A stretch of 26,798 nt of DNA from Candidatus Collierbacteria bacterium. GTDB taxonomy: Bacteria; Patescibacteriota; Microgenomatia; UBA1400; MFAQ01. Positions 7,388 to 14,500 of the stretch are shown here, in pieces; position 1 is the first letter of the stretch; every line of letters starts with the position of its first letter. The notes beneath the pieces were generated by a model, which worked only from the letters and a program-made list of their open reading frames with translations, was not told the origin of the DNA and made no database searches. The translations under genes were made by a program, and so were the position numbers. The DNA lies in contig DQFC01000035.1 in the NCBI GenBank assembly GCA_003531665.1, positions 1 through 26,798 of the forward strand, written 5' to 3'.

Positions 7388-8562
7388 AAGCTTTTCTGGT
7401 CATTGCCTTTATATCTATTACGGTCTACTTATCCTTCACCTGGAGCGTCGTTGCTTATGACTGTATTGATACTCATCAGGGCATGTCGGTAGAAGAATAT
7501 CAGGGCATAGAAAGAGCCTGTCAAGATATTTTAAACTCTACCAAGAACCAAATAAGCACTCTCAAACAAGCCATCGCTTCCGTCAATGCCAAGATCAACT
7601 TAGCCCAAGCCCAAATCAATCAGACGATTTCCCAAATCTCTTCTTTGGAAAAAGATATCACTGTTTTGAGCGGCGTTTTGGATACTGTCAAACAGTCAAT
7701 GTCCGAATTAACCAAAATATATCTTGCCAGAGTCAAGGAAAGTTATCGTCGATCTCGAGTTACCTCCATAGACCTTATTTTTTCTTCCGGCTCAATGGGT
7801 GACTATCTAACGAAATTTAAATATCTCAACTCTCTCAAAGCCAAAGACCAATTGATCTTGACCGAACTGGAAAACTCCCGGAAAGATTATGATCTCCGGA
7901 AGCAAACGAAGGTTACCAAACAACAAGAAATCGAAAAGTTAAAAGCAAAAATGGAGGCACAAAAGAAAACTTTATCATCCCAACAGCAAGAAAAACAAAG
8001 TCTCTTGGTCATGACTCAGAATGACGAAAAAAAATACCAATCCTTATTGGCTAAGGTTCGTGCCGAACTGGAAGCCATCGAAAGTATTATTGCCGGTAAG
8101 GGTTCCGAGTCTTTGGTTCGAGACGTCTCTGCCAACGAAAAAATTGCCAACGTTATTTCCGGATCATCGGCTTGCTCTACCGGGGGCCATCTGCATTTTG
8201 AGGTTGTCAAAGATGGATCTCACCAAAGTCCCGCCGGTTTCTTAAAGCCAAAAGATAATTTACTTTGGGACAATTCTCCCGATGGGCCTATTTCGCTTAC
8301 CGGCAGCTGGGAATGGCCGTTGGATGATCAGATCAGAATTACTCAGGGTTACGGACACACCGCCTTTTCCAGGCGTTATGTTGGGGACGTACACACGGGT
8401 ATCGATATGGTCAATACCTCCAATTATTCGGTGAAGGCCGTTCGTAAGGGTCAGCTCTATCGGGGATCAATCCCCTGTGGCGGTGGTACCCTCAAATATG
8501 TTCATGTCAAACACGCAGACGATTCCAACGACACCTTCTACCTCCACGTCAACTATTTCTGA
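7384..8562 (+). CDS. FtsEX-partner coiled-coil murein hydrolase with permuted M23 (LytM) domain
   Basis: This 392-residue exported protein has a signal peptide (1-24) and a long coiled coil (about 40-235, rich in K, E, Q and L) like EnvC/PcsB, which docks on FtsX. An M23 peptidase domain occupies about 240-392. In ordinary M23 domains HxxxD comes first, then the Y-x-H segment, and HLHFE last. Here HLHFE (H269, H271) comes first, preceded by its usual IANVISGSSACSTGG lead. It is followed by a linker, WPLDDQIRITQGYG, HTGID (H337, D341) and finally FYLHVNYF (H388), where the protein stops. All expected zinc and catalytic residues are present but in circularly permuted order. Start overlaps ftsX by 4 nt. 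The hydrolase/activator role is confident; activity of the permuted domain is inferred. Confidence 0.88.
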   Translation: MKAFLVIAFISITVYLSFTWSVVAYDCIDTHQGMSVEEYQGIERACQDILNSTKNQISTLKQAIASVNAKINLAQAQINQTISQISSLEKDITVLSGVLDTVKQSMSELTKIYLARVKESYRRSRVTSIDLIFSSGSMGDYLTKFKYLNSLKAKDQLILTELENSRKDYDLRKQTKVTKQQEIEKLKAKMEAQKKTLSSQQQEKQSLLVMTQNDEKKYQSLLAKVRAELEAIESIIAGKGSESLVRDVSANEKIANVISGSSACSTGGHLHFEVVKDGSHQSPAGFLKPKDNLLWDNSPDGPISLTGSWEWPLDDQIRITQGYGHTAFSRRYVGDVHTGIDMVNTSNYSVKAVRKGQLYRGSIPCGGGTLKYVHVKHADDSNDTFYLHVNYF

Positions 8563-8586
8563 GCAGAATAATTAAGCTAATGCGAA

Positions 8587-8629
8587 GGAGATCGGGATCA
8601 ATGTGTCATCATTGATCTAAAATATCTCC
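8587..8629 (+). other. Stable hairpin downstream of the hydrolase gene
   Basis: GATCAATG (8596-8603) and CATTGATC (8610-8617) form a perfect 8-bp stem with a 6-nt loop. An outer stem pairs GGAGAT (8587-8592) with ATCTCC (8624-8629) across an internal loop. No U-tract follows. It may be a 3'-UTR stabiliser or the 5' part of a structured RNA. Confidence 0.5.
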
Positions 8630-8679
8630 CGGAATTTGAAGAATTTGGCTTTTTCGCCATCGAGTGATAATATTATTTT

Positions 8680-8739
8680 GAGATCAGCCCGTATCGCGTA
8701 ACTTCTGTTACGTGACTAGGTTGATCTCATTTTCTTTTT
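8680..8739 (+). terminator. Rho-independent terminator with a long two-part stem
   Basis: GAGATCAGCC (8680-8689) pairs with GGTTGATCTC (8719-8728): 10 bp with one G-U. Inside, CGCGTAAC pairs with GTTACGTG (8 bp, one G-U) around a TTCT loop. ATTTTCTTTTT follows immediately. It would end the prfB-ftsEX-hydrolase transcription unit, although the stem is long enough to be part of a structured RNA. Confidence 0.75.
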
Positions 8740-8750
8740 AAATTTACCTG

Positions 8751-8779
8751 TTGACATTGGTTTCATCGTGACTTACAAT
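8751..8779 (+). promoter_or_regulatory. Near-consensus sigma70 promoter in an intergenic region
   Basis: TTGACA (8751-8756), a 17-nt spacer and TACAAT (8774-8779). It is the best -35/-10 pair in the window and lies 118 nt upstream of the next start codon, so it must transcribe about 80 nt before the hairpin at 8843-8854. Confidence 0.8.
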
Positions 8780-8785
8780 CATAAA

Positions 8786-8866
8786 TAGTCGAGAACGCAA
8801 GTTTTCGATCAGAGATACTAGCAATAGTAAATCGAGAAAAGGCCCCGCAAGGGGTTCTTTTCTTTA
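8786..8866 (+). ncRNA. Putative small structured RNA with three GCAA-loop hairpins
   Basis: The region between the promoter and the T-rich stretch folds into three successive hairpins, each closed by GCAA. The first is TCGAGAAC/GTTTTCGA (8789-8796 with 8801-8808, one G-U). The second is TACTA/TAGTA (8816-8820 with 8825-8829). The third is CCCC/GGGG (8843-8846 with 8851-8854), flanked by an A-rich left side and TTCTTTTCTTT on the right like an intrinsic terminator. No start codon with a useful reading frame is seen. The start site is inferred from the -10 box. It could be a free small RNA, or a leader that controls the gene starting at 8897. I do not recognise it as a known RNA family. Confidence 0.6.
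8835..8866 (+). terminator. Intrinsic terminator-like hairpin of the small RNA
   Basis: CCCC-GCAA-GGGG with G-U and A-U extension on both sides and a T-rich tail (TTCTTTTCTTT). The T-tract is interrupted by C, so efficiency is uncertain. Confidence 0.6.
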
Positions 8867-8896
8867 TATACCCTTCTTCTGTTATATTGGTATTAA

Positions 8897-9787
8897 GTGA
8901 AACAAATCCTGCCCGTGTTGTTTCTTTTTCTGCTATCCTCTGTATTTCCTTCGTCTTGTTTTTCGGCCATAGATTTTCATCTTTCCAATTTTGAAAAAGT
9001 AAACGATTATTACTCAGTAGATGCCCAGATAACAGGAGCTGCGACCGGCTCGTCGTATTTTATTCAGGCCATGTTCACCAAGCCGGAACAAAGCAGTTAT
9101 TTTGGATTCACTTGGGGGCAAAAAGGGGAGTGGTTCCCATATACTTCCTCCCCCGAAAAAGAATTTATACAGACAAACTTTCCCGTTCTGGAAACCGGTA
9201 CAGTTCAAAAACTATTAGTAAGGCCGGACTCTGAAAGCTCAAAATATGACGGTCCAGGAGAATATCTTCTCAAACTAAAACGCTATACGGGGGAAAGTAG
9301 TTCGGGATACTACTCCGATTCTCTCACAGTTACCTTATCCGATATTTCTCCCACCACTGATCCCACTTCCACCCCAACAGAAGCACCTCCCACTATCACT
9401 CCAACTCAAACAACCACCCCGATTCCCACACCCACACCCTCTCCCACTCTTACCTCTATGCCAACCAAAACTCCCACTCCTACAAAAACACCCACCTCCA
9501 CCCCATCTGTCATTGCGAGCGTAACGCGGCAATCCACTTTTCCTACCGTTACTACGGTTTCGAACCAACAACCGGTAACGAACAACTCTCCGACCTCCTC
9601 CCCTTCCTCCATTCTCGGCACCTCGACCTCTTCCGGTCTGCTTAATTCCACTCCTTCTTCCGAACCAACAACTATTATCCTAGAACCAAACACTAACAAC
9701 TCCGTCCTGAAGTACACCTTTATTTTTGGTGTCATCATCTCCTCCATTTCCGGAGGTGTCCTGTATTTTAGACACCGGAACGGCTAG
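8897..9787 (+). CDS. Exported, membrane-anchored surface protein with P/T linker
   Basis: This 296-residue surface protein has no recognised catalytic domain. It starts at a GTG with a signal peptide (1-23) and TATATT 8 nt upstream. A beta-rich domain (about 25-150) is followed by a Pro/Thr/Ser linker (about 150-265) and a C-terminal membrane helix (about 273-290) with a short basic tail (RHRNG). Within the linker, residues 205-213 (VIASVTRQS) are encoded by a palindromic repeat. SILGTSTSS stands about 29 residues before the membrane helix and is shared with two other anchored proteins in this window. There is no LPXTG. It is followed by vanZ-like and tsaE. Confidence 0.8.
   Translation: MKQILPVLFLFLLSSVFPSSCFSAIDFHLSNFEKVNDYYSVDAQITGAATGSSYFIQAMFTKPEQSSYFGFTWGQKGEWFPYTSSPEKEFIQTNFPVLETGTVQKLLVRPDSESSKYDGPGEYLLKLKRYTGESSSGYYSDSLTVTLSDISPTTDPTSTPTEAPPTITPTQTTTPIPTPTPSPTLTSMPTKTPTPTKTPTSTPSVIASVTRQSTFPTVTTVSNQQPVTNNSPTSSPSSILGTSTSSGLLNSTPSSEPTTIILEPNTNNSVLKYTFIFGVIISSISGGVLYFRHRNG
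9509..9536 (+). repeat. 28-nt palindromic element, in-frame copy in a surface-protein linker
   Basis: The element begins GTCATTGCGAGC and ends GCGGCAATCCA. It is identical to the 5058-5085 copy at 25 of 28 positions and translates in frame as VIASVTRQS plus the first base of the following Thr codon. Base composition and encoded residues break an otherwise P/T-only linker. Confidence 0.75.
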
Positions 9788-9790
9788 AAT
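9785..9790 (+). promoter_or_regulatory. -10 box (TAGAAT) 6 nt before vanZ-like ATG
   Basis: TAGAAT overlaps the TAG stop codon of the preceding gene and is followed by 6 nt and ATG, exactly as at prfB. It could give a leaderless vanZ-like/tsaE transcript. Confidence 0.4.
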
Positions 9791-9796
9791 ATCTAC

Positions 9797-10186
9797 ATGA
9801 AGAAATTTTTTCTTAGATACACTCCAGTCGTTTTTTGGATGATTCTCATTTTTCTAATGTCTTCGAAAGCAAATCTACCGGTAAACGGAACGGCCACCGA
9901 AGATTTTTTCTCAAAAAAGTTGGCTCATATTTTTGAATACACCATATTAATGTTTCTCATGTTTCGAGCGGTAGGGGAGAAAAGCCCGGCAAAAGCCTTT
10001 TTGTATTCGCTCATTTTTGCTTTTACGGATGAGATCCACCAATTATTTATTCCTACTCGCACCGGTAGGCTTCGTGATGTCGGCATCGACTCTCTTGGTT
10101 TAATTTTTTCATCAATACTTATTATCAAACTTAAGCTATGGAACAGCTATTTGTTAGTTCGTCCACCGAGGAAACCCAAGAAATAG
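9797..10186 (+). CDS. VanZ-like membrane protein
   Basis: The 129-residue protein has three or four membrane helices and the VanZ-family core: an N-terminal helix ending near FLMSSK, KLAHIFEYTILMFLMFRA, then AFTDEIHQLFIPTRTGR and RDVGIDSLG before the last helix. VanZ relatives are linked to low-level teicoplanin resistance and other envelope roles, but the biochemical function is not established. The 3' end overlaps tsaE by 49 nt, implying coupled expression. Confidence 0.85.
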   Translation: MKKFFLRYTPVVFWMILIFLMSSKANLPVNGTATEDFFSKKLAHIFEYTILMFLMFRAVGEKSPAKAFLYSLIFAFTDEIHQLFIPTRTGRLRDVGIDSLGLIFSSILIIKLKLWNSYLLVRPPRKPKK

Positions 10187-10587
10187 CCGGCCGTCTCGCT
10201 TCCGGGTTGGAAAAGGGAACAACTCTTTGCCTTTATGGCAGTTTGGCCGCCGGTAAGACCACCTTTACCCAAGGACTAGCCTATTTTTTTGGCATTTCCC
10301 GCCTTGTTTCTCCGACATTTATCATTATGCGTCAGTATCCTGTGAACTCACACCCTGTCATCAAAACTCTATATCATCTGGACCTCTACCGCCTGAACTC
10401 GATCGAAGAAATCAAAGCCTTTGATGTGGAGGAAATTTGGTCCGACCCCACCAATCTCCTGGTCATCGAATGGCCGGAAAAATTCCAAGACATTCTCCCC
10501 AAGCATCGCACCGATATCTTCCTCAAAGCCACCACCGAAAACGAGCGTGAAATAAGAATCATAAATCATCAAACATCGCCAAGTTAA
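10138..10587 (+). CDS. tsaE: tRNA threonylcarbamoyladenosine biosynthesis ATPase TsaE
   Basis: TsaE is the ATPase of the complex that installs N6-threonylcarbamoyl-A37 on ANN-decoding tRNAs, together with TsaB and TsaD. The 149-residue protein has Walker A GSLAAGKTTFTQGLA (about 34-48), the conserved VSPTFIIMRQY segment, LYHLDLYRL and LLVIEWPEK, all family hallmarks. Length is normal. The start ATG lies inside the vanZ-like gene. Its partner gene tsaB is about 4.8 kb downstream on the same strand rather than adjacent. Bases 10588-10811 behind it hold no gene and no clear terminator. Confidence 0.93.
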   Translation: MEQLFVSSSTEETQEIAGRLASGLEKGTTLCLYGSLAAGKTTFTQGLAYFFGISRLVSPTFIIMRQYPVNSHPVIKTLYHLDLYRLNSIEEIKAFDVEEIWSDPTNLLVIEWPEKFQDILPKHRTDIFLKATTENEREIRIINHQTSPS

Positions 10588-10811
10588 TCTTTCAGCCATC
10601 CTTCTGGAGCGAGAATCTAAAGTTGGCAAATTTCATATCGGATAGTAGTTTTTTCTTCACTCATTTTACAAACCAAATTTATTTTCAATTCAGCGGGATA
10701 TTCTGCAACAAGAATCAAAGTTTAATTTCAATATTTCCGTCCTTGCCCTAAACATCGAGATATATAGTTGGTCTTGTCTGAATTACAAACATTTCTGCCC
10801 TAATCGTGTTT

Positions 10812-11444
10812 CTAGTTAAAAATCGGTAAAAGTTTTGCGATGATATTTTTGATTTCGATGACGGTCTTTGGGTCTTGTTTTGCAGGCGTTGTTATATGTA
10901 TACCAGAAGACAAGAATGAGTCGGGGTGTCCATTTGGAGACGAACAGGTACCACTAATTGACCGGTTGTCTTGTAGAATGGGCTCGTCGATTCTGTAAGT
11001 CGAACCAAAAATATTCTTAACTTCATATAGCTTTTTCACCTTTCCTTCGTAGGGGAATTTGGAGTTGCCTGGTTTTGTGAATTTTAAACTATCCGGATAG
11101 ATACACCCCATACCTTTTGAGTAACGATCTATTTCGATTTTATATTCTCCCTTTGTAATGCTAAAAATAAACAAAAGAGAAGGATCTTCTTCCTGTGCTT
11201 TGTAATCTGTTTGCCAGTTTTTTGGGATAACGCCAGAAATGGCAAATCCCGCATTGTTATTAAAGTAGAAATAATCTTCAGTTTCGGTAAGATTATTTCT
11301 GTAAATGATGTTGTTAGGATATTGGGAAGTGGTAACACCCGTGTTTATTACTGATTTTGTGGGCGCAATGGAAAATTTGTACCAACAAAAGACCGCAGTC
11401 AAAAGGAGAACAACCATGCTCAGGAAACAGTACTTTTTTGCCAT
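10812..11444 (-). CDS. Exported or membrane-anchored hypothetical protein
   Basis: I do not recognise this 210-residue protein. It has an N-terminal hydrophobic segment (about 5-24, VVLLLTAVFCW) that serves as a signal or anchor, then an extracytoplasmic domain. The segment NNAGFAISGVIPKNWQTDY looks like the start of the PsbP/lipoprotein-type folds common in small surface proteins, but this is only a resemblance. Composition is more AT-rich than in the flanking genes. It is transcribed away from the large M23 protein gene and sits inside the block that separates tsaE and tsaB. TATAAT lies 8 nt before its ATG. Confidence 0.7.
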   Translation of the reverse strand: MAKKYCFLSMVVLLLTAVFCWYKFSIAPTKSVINTGVTTSQYPNNIIYRNNLTETEDYFYFNNNAGFAISGVIPKNWQTDYKAQEEDPSLLFIFSITKGEYKIEIDRYSKGMGCIYPDSLKFTKPGNSKFPYEGKVKKLYEVKNIFGSTYRIDEPILQDNRSISGTCSSPNGHPDSFLSSGIHITTPAKQDPKTVIEIKNIIAKLLPIFN

Positions 11445-11452
11445 ATATCCAC

Positions 11453-11458
11453 ATTATA
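11453..11458 (-). promoter_or_regulatory. -10 box (TATAAT) of the leftward hypothetical gene
   Basis: On the minus strand a perfect TATAAT is followed by 8 nt and the ATG at 11444, giving a near-leaderless transcript. It lies back to back with the rightward promoter at 11475-11503. Confidence 0.5.
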
Positions 11459-11474
11459 ACAGAGAAACTTAATA

Positions 11475-11503
11475 TTGACTTATATAGATCAAAATAATAC
11501 AAT
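11475..11503 (+). promoter_or_regulatory. Sigma70-type promoter of the large M23 surface protein
   Basis: TTGACT (11475-11480), 17-nt spacer, TACAAT (11498-11503). The predicted 5' UTR is about 40 nt and carries a strong Shine-Dalgarno sequence GAAGGAG (11537-11543), 8 nt before a TTG start. This differs from the leaderless style of most genes around it. Confidence 0.75.
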
Positions 11504-11551
11504 ACAGGTCGTACGTTAAAATTCTGTTCAAAAAAAGAAGGAGCGTGTCAT

Positions 11552-14500
11552 TTGAAAGAAAAACTGAAATACTGTTGTTTGTTTTTATTTGTCTTGGTTA
11601 TATGTCTGTTTTTGTTAACAAGACCAAAATCAGTCGTCGCCTCACCGGCTTCTCAAGATACTTGCCAGGCAGCACCAGCCACACACTTTCTTTACCTCCC
11701 TTGGGATACAAATTCTGGTGGAGATTGGCACAACAAGATGACTTCCGTGTTTGATCACGACAGTCCTAATTATGCATGTTCAACTGGTCAATGTAATAGG
11801 TCGATGAAAATTGACGTTTGGACTGGCGAGGAAGCTCGACCAAAGGTAGCTACTGGAGGTGATGGTTATGGATACTGTTTCGGTGCCAACAACTCGTACG
11901 GTAAATGTCAGACTCCTGCTGGGACAAAGGTTCAAGGAGTTGGCTCTATCTTGGGATACGTAGCAGTCACTGATGAATACTCCCAGTTATTCTATGATGG
12001 CCACGACGGGTACGATTGGGCACTTGCTGGAGGAAGTTCAGAAAAAATACTCGCCGCAGCTTCAGGTAGAGTCGTTTACGCACAGAAAAACCCTTGGCTT
12101 GGATGGACAATAAAAATTGACCATCTGAATGGATATTCGACAAGCTATTCACACTTAAAATCAGGCTCATTTCAAGTACAGATGGGATCATGTGTGATTG
12201 CAGGGCAGCATTTAGCGTACCAGGGAAACTCAACAGGTAATTATGATGTTGATCCTAAAATGGGCATCCACCTGCACTTCAAAACATTTCTGTTTGGGGA
12301 TGTTAGTAATCCTAATGACCGGTCTGTTACAGATCCAATGGGTTGGTGCGCCGATTGTTCAAATGCTCCCCCAGACCCGTTAATTCAGTTCAACGGGTTA
12401 AGCAGTTCCAACCTTTGGGATAGTGGTGTTCCACATTCTGTTGGGCGCGCACCTACCCGGAATAGTCTTGCCATAACTTGGGGTAGTTTAGATACAACAT
12501 ACATGGGAGGTGATGGTACTCTAGTAGATTTTGGAGGTTCCCCCACACCTGTGCCGACTGTGACTCCTGGTGGGCCGACGGTTACCCCGACGGCTCCTCC
12601 GACAGGCAATGGCACTTGGACGGTGAAGGCGTTTTCCTCGATCAACGAGTGTAACGACTCACCAAACTGTAATCCAACTTCTGTTTTCTACCAAACGACC
12701 GTGTCGGGTACAAACTTCAATCTAAACTTCTCCGACGGAAAAGCGTTTGGAAACGGTGGAGATCAGTGGGGAACCTTCTTCAAACAAACAGTCAATCTAT
12801 CTCCCGGCACTTACTACATCCACGCCGATCATGACGATGGTGTCAAAGTCTGGGTGAACGGTTCCTCCAAGATGGATGTTCTCAACAGCTCGGAAAACAA
12901 CACCACTTGTCCAGGCATTTATTTGTCGGGACAGACGAGTCTGTCTATCTTGTGGAAAAACACCGGTGGCCAAGCGCATCTGAATTTTTCTATCGATCAG
13001 AACGGTGCGCCTTGTCAGCCACAGCAGAAATGGCATGTGTGGTATTACCACGACCCCAATCTCTGCAGTGGCCCAAACTGCTCTCTGTCTCAAGTCTATT
13101 GCGAGACAGATATCGCCGGTACTTGGTTTCACATCGATCCCTATCAGGGCGGCACTGCTTGCGGAGACTCCGATCAAACTTGGGGTAGCGTCTGGAAACA
13201 GACTATAAACTTCCCTGAAGGAGACTACGTCTTCTATTCCGATCATGATGATGGCGTCAAGATCTTTCTTGGCGACAGCAACATCATGGATGTTTGGTCC
13301 AGTGAATCGGGCAACAAGGCTTGTCCGGCTAGACATCTCAGTGGGGACGTCCCCGTCACTATTATTCACAACAACACCGGCGGAGATGCCCGGATCAACA
13401 TCTGGTGGGACACGAACAGCTCAAACTGCGAACAAGTGGCCTACAATGTTTGGGTCTGGAAAGATGCCGGCGACATGACTCACGTCACAGTGAACAATGG
13501 CGACATCAACAAGGTCAATCTCTATCTCGCCCGTTCCGGTCAGCCCATGGAAGTCACTCGGACTCGCTGGTTCGCGGTGGGGAACGGTATCGAAGCGCTT
13601 ATTCCCGCCGACGTGGACTCTTTTCTGGTGGATCAAGGCTTTGTCCCTACTATCGACAGTTCTAACGCCGACGAATGGTACACCGATGCCGGTGATCCGC
13701 ATTGGGTGGTGAGGAAGAAGTTGTCTGTCTGGTCCGATGAACAGGGTCAGGTGCGCCTGACATACAAGGGTGATCACACCAGACCACAAATCCGTTACTA
13801 CGTTTCCGGTAATAATCAGGAACTATACGTGTCGGATCTCTGGTACGAACTGTCTGATGGGTCGGGGATCGAAGCCATCATTCCCGATACCTACGAGGCC
13901 ATGAAAGTAGATCGCTGGATCAAGCCGGTAGTTGAAACATACGCGACTAGTATGTGGTTCGAAAACAATTATTGGCTGACGAAAAAAATCGTTAGTGTCA
14001 TTATCTTGCCTAGTGACCAAACCAAGATCACCTACTATTGGGGGTCCCCGCTTCCGGTTTCTTTGGGCCGTTATGGACAAGAATTGGAAATCAGGACTGA
14101 TCTCTGGCAGTCAGAGGAAGTAGATGGACACACCAATTACTTTATGATTCTGCCCGCCGATGTCGTTGCTTTTCAAATTGAAGGTGGCCCAAAGCCACAG
14201 ATCGACAATTGGGCATCTTGGTATTGGGGTAACTACTCCGGTGGCCGTTGGGTGAGCGAAAAAACAGTTTGGATTTATAAGAATGCCGGCAATGACACTC
14301 AGGTATATTACGCAAATCCAAATGTCGATCCGGCCGATGTTCCGGTCATCTACTATCTGTATAACGACAGCGCCGAGCATCAGACAACTGCTTGGTGGAC
14401 CAAGTCGGGTGACGGACTGATGCTGACTATTCCCCGGAATGTCGATTCGTTTGTTCTTACTCGAGGTCCCGCCCCGTTAATTACGGACCAGGCTACCCCC

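Noticed and set aside
7384-8896. The hydrolase gene could be a frameshifted or truncated M23 gene.
   Set aside because: No second HLHFE-like segment appears in any frame after the stop, while the missing half is present upstream; permutation explains it better.
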